Positions 12,368 to 14,138 of a stretch of 14,138 nucleotides of DNA are shown here, piece by piece. The notes beneath the pieces were generated by a model. That model made no database searches and was not told the origin of the DNA. It was given only the letters and a program-made list of their open reading frames with translations. The stretch lies in the NCBI GenBank assembly GCA_902489295.1, contig CABTZM010000039.1, positions 1 through 14,138 of the forward strand, read 5' to 3'. Position 1 is the first letter of the stretch, and every line of letters begins with the position of its first letter. The stretch comes from an uncultured Collinsella sp. GTDB lineage: Bacteria > Actinomycetota > Coriobacteriia > Coriobacteriales > Coriobacteriaceae. The translations under genes were made by a program, and so were the position numbers.

Positions 12368-13357
12368 TTAGCGCTGCGGCTCTGCGGCGCGCACCTGCTC
12401 GATGACCTTTTCCATCGTGGCGTCGATGCGGTCCTTTTTGAGTTCGCATTCCCAGATGGTTATGGGCGTCCAGCCCATTTGAGTGAGTGCTGCCACGGCA
12501 GCGCGGTCGCGCTCGACGTTGCGGCGAAACTTTGCCTCCCAAAACTCAACGTTGCGCTTGGGCTGGCTAGGGTTGCACTTGGGGCAGCGGTGCCAAAAGC
12601 AGCCGTTGACGAAGATGGCGATCTTGCGCCCGGGAAAGGCGATATCCGGCTTGCCGGGTACCTTCCATTCCAGACGATAGCCCGTAAGGCCCGCAGCGCG
12701 TAGACGCTGACGAACGAGCAGCTCGGGCTTGGTGTTGGCGCGCTTGTTGCCCTTCATGGACTTTTTGATGGCGGCGCGACGGCGGACCAGTTCACGCTCG
12801 TCAGCGGAAAGGTCCGAGGTATCGATGCCGTCCAGCAGGCCGGGCTTGGGGCGCTTTTTGCTGCGGCGCTTGGCTTTGCACTTGGATTTGGCGGCAGGCT
12901 CGTCAGCCGTAGCGGTCTCGGCGTCGTTGGTGCTGCCGTTGGCCTCGAGCCGGTCTTCCTTCAGCTCAATCAGGGCATCGATGAGCCCCTTGTCGGCGGG
13001 CATCCACTCAACGGTGGCAAGTGAGGTGCGCGGAATCCAGCGGATATCGAGCTGGCGGTCGTGCTTCTGAGGCTCATCGGATCCATCGGCGAGCGAGCAG
13101 TAGTAGCACTCCATGGAGAGATGAAAATCGGGGTAGTCATACTCAACGGTATAGAAATCGCGCAGGTTGGTGACTTTTACCTGCAGCTCTTCCATAAGCT
13201 CGCGGCGTACGGCGTCTTCGGGTGTCTCGCCGCGCATGAGCTTGCCGCCGGGAAACTCCCAAAGTCCCTGCATGTCGCCGTAGCCGCGCTGCACGGCAAG
13301 CAGCTCGTCAGATCCTTCCTTGCGAATGATCCCAGCGGCAACATGAACAGTCTTCAA
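12368..13357 (-). CDS. MutT/NUDIX hydrolase fused to a Vsr-type mismatch endonuclease
   Basis: A 329-residue two-domain protein. Residues 1-135 are a MutT-like NUDIX domain with the box G38-x5-E44-x7-R52-E-L-x-E56-E57, having Gln59 where Gly is usual; such domains hydrolyse oxidised or non-canonical dNTPs. A Lys/Arg-rich linker (about 136-185) follows. Residues 186-329 are a Vsr (very short patch repair) nuclease, which nicks DNA at T:G mismatches: E212, D238 in 'PGKPD', 'NGCFWHRCPKC' with H256, 'NVERDR' with D284, and 'IWECEL'. Zinc-type cysteines are C253, C258, C261 and C304. The position of E. coli His64 is Asn251. I start at TTG 13357, 6 bases after GAGAGGA; this gives the usual NUDIX N-terminus MKTVHVAAGII. 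The frame stays open to 13924 but there it is antisense to the ABC gene. No methylase gene is in the window. Confidence 0.9.
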   Translation of the reverse strand: MKTVHVAAGIIRKEGSDELLAVQRGYGDMQGLWEFPGGKLMRGETPEDAVRRELMEELQVKVTNLRDFYTVEYDYPDFHLSMECYYCSLADGSDEPQKHDRQLDIRWIPRTSLATVEWMPADKGLIDALIELKEDRLEANGSTNDAETATADEPAAKSKCKAKRRSKKRPKPGLLDGIDTSDLSADERELVRRRAAIKKSMKGNKRANTKPELLVRQRLRAAGLTGYRLEWKVPGKPDIAFPGRKIAIFVNGCFWHRCPKCNPSQPKRNVEFWEAKFRRNVERDRAAVAALTQMGWTPITIWECELKKDRIDATMEKVIEQVRAAEPQR

Positions 13358-13505
13358 CAGGAGTCCTCTCTCAACATCGACAAGTGACAGGCTAGCTACC
13401 CGTACCTTACACAACGGTAAGGCAAGCGTAAGCCATATCGATGGTAGCCGACTCGTCTTCTTGCGACTATAGATGCCGTAGACTAATTGCAAGAAAGGAC
13501 TCGGT
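13358..13505. promoter_or_regulatory. Divergent promoter region between MutT-Vsr and the ABC transporter gene
   Basis: A possible + promoter is TTGCGA (13461-13466), 17 bp, TAATTG (13484-13489). An inverted repeat CCTTAC (13405-13410) / GTAAGG (13417-13422) with a 6-bp centre could be an operator serving either gene. AGAAAGGA near 13492-13499 is the ribosome binding site of the + gene. Confidence 0.4.
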
Positions 13506-14138
13506 ATGCAAACCACGCACATGGCGACTCCGGTACTGGAGGTCGCGCATCTCGAAAAGGTATACGGAGCGCTAGGCAACGTGACCCGCGCGCTCAACGA
13601 CGTCAGCTTTACCGTCAACCGCGGTGAATTCGTTGGCATCATGGGCGCTTCGGGCTCGGGCAAGTCGACGTTGCTCAACTGCGTGTCGACCATCGATAGC
13701 GCCACAAGTGGCACGATCCGCATCAACGGGCAGGACGTGACGCGCATGAAGCAGGCTAAGCTTTCGCAGTTCCGCCGCGAGGAGCTCGGCTTTATCTTCC
13801 AGGACTCCAACCTGCTCGATACGCTCACGGCACGCGAGAACATCGCCCTGCCGCTCACCATCGCCCGCACAAACTCGGCAGAGATCTCGACCCGCGTGCA
13901 GGATGTGGCAGCGCGCCTCTCCATCAGTCAGGTGCTCGACAAGTATCCCTACCAGATGTCCGGCGGTCAGCAGCAGCGCGTTGCCGCGGCTCGCGCGCTC
14001 GTCACCGACCCCACCATGATCATGGCCGACGAGCCCACCGGCGCCCTCGATTCTAAAAGCGCTCGTCTGCTGCTCGAGAGCCTGGAGGCCCTTAACCGCC
14101 GCCTACGCGCCACGGTGCTCATGGTCACGCACGACAGC
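13506..14138 (+). CDS. ABC transporter ATP-binding protein (BceA/LolD/MacB-type), 3' end outside the window
   Basis: The first 211 residues of an ABC ATPase; the frame is open at the right edge. Walker A is 'GASGSGKST' (47-55), the Q-loop 'FIFQDSNLLDTLTARENIALPL' region has Q99, the signature is 'MSGGQQQRVAAARAL' (151-165), Walker B is 'MIMADEPTGALDS' (171-183) and the H-loop His is H209. The 'FQDSNLLDTLTARENIALPL' spelling and order match the MacB/BceA/YxdL group, which pair with FtsX-like permeases to export or sense antimicrobial peptides or move lipoproteins. The permease would be expected just beyond the edge. The ATG at 13506 follows AGAAAGGA; Met6 is a possible internal start with no better site. 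Confidence 0.93.
   Translation, partial: MQTTHMATPVLEVAHLEKVYGALGNVTRALNDVSFTVNRGEFVGIMGASGSGKSTLLNCVSTIDSATSGTIRINGQDVTRMKQAKLSQFRREELGFIFQDSNLLDTLTARENIALPLTIARTNSAEISTRVQDVAARLSISQVLDKYPYQMSGGQQQRVAAARALVTDPTMIMADEPTGALDSKSARLLLESLEALNRRLRATVLMVTHDS

Noticed and set aside
13358..13924. N-terminal 189-residue extension of the MutT-Vsr frame
   Set aside because: It is antisense to the ABC transporter gene and crosses the divergent promoter region. The NUDIX domain begins properly at the TTG with its own ribosome binding site.

Overview
The window looks like chromosomal DNA of a high-GC, anaerobic, saccharolytic Actinomycetota gut bacterium. It resembles the Coriobacteriia, most probably a Collinsella-like genome. 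This is inferred from GC-rich, C/G-ending codon use, the type-2 GalT, the 'GNHTDH' form of galactokinase, an A-type flavodiiron protein and the overall gene content. No rRNA or marker gene is present to prove it.

Positions 1-2154 (+ strand) hold a possible gene tail at the left edge, an aldose-1-epimerase-like protein and a PfkB/LacC-type sugar-phosphate kinase, probably one operon. A 245-base gap follows. It contains two back-to-back imperfect palindromes (2177-2240 and 2249-2302) and the terminator of the converging galKT operon. On the - strand, galK (5224-4019) and galT (4028-2400) overlap at their junction. They diverge from a LacI-family regulator (5563-6594, +). The galK-lacI interval carries a perfect mirrored pair of 17-bp operator-like sites and a third partial copy, so the LacI protein very probably controls galKT and itself. 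Together these genes take galactose through the Leloir route (epimerase, GalK, GalT). galE is not in the window. The LacC-like kinase hints at a tagatose-6-phosphate or fructose-1-phosphate side route.

Positions 6724-10097: an A-type flavodiiron protein (O2/NO detoxification) with its own extended -10 promoter and strong terminator. Next come a DeoR-family regulator (-) and a divergent class II ketose-bisphosphate aldolase (+) with codon use typical of high expression. Their shared AT-rich intergenic region has a 12-bp direct repeat at 117-bp spacing. The aldolase ends in an elaborate nested inverted-repeat terminator.

Positions 10098-12367: a repeat-bearing spacer with two 28-nt direct repeats exactly 100 bp apart, an AraC regulator-HAD phosphatase pair (-), and a low-information stretch with one small ORF that has a very good ribosome binding site.

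Positions 12368-14138: a MutT/NUDIX domain fused to a Vsr-type mismatch endonuclease domain (-). Divergent from it is the start of a BceA/LolD-like ABC transporter ATPase that runs off the right edge.

The most unusual items are the MutT-Vsr fusion, the operator architecture of the gal locus, and the cluster of palindromic and direct-repeat elements in the spacers. I found no complete new multi-gene defence or mobile system.
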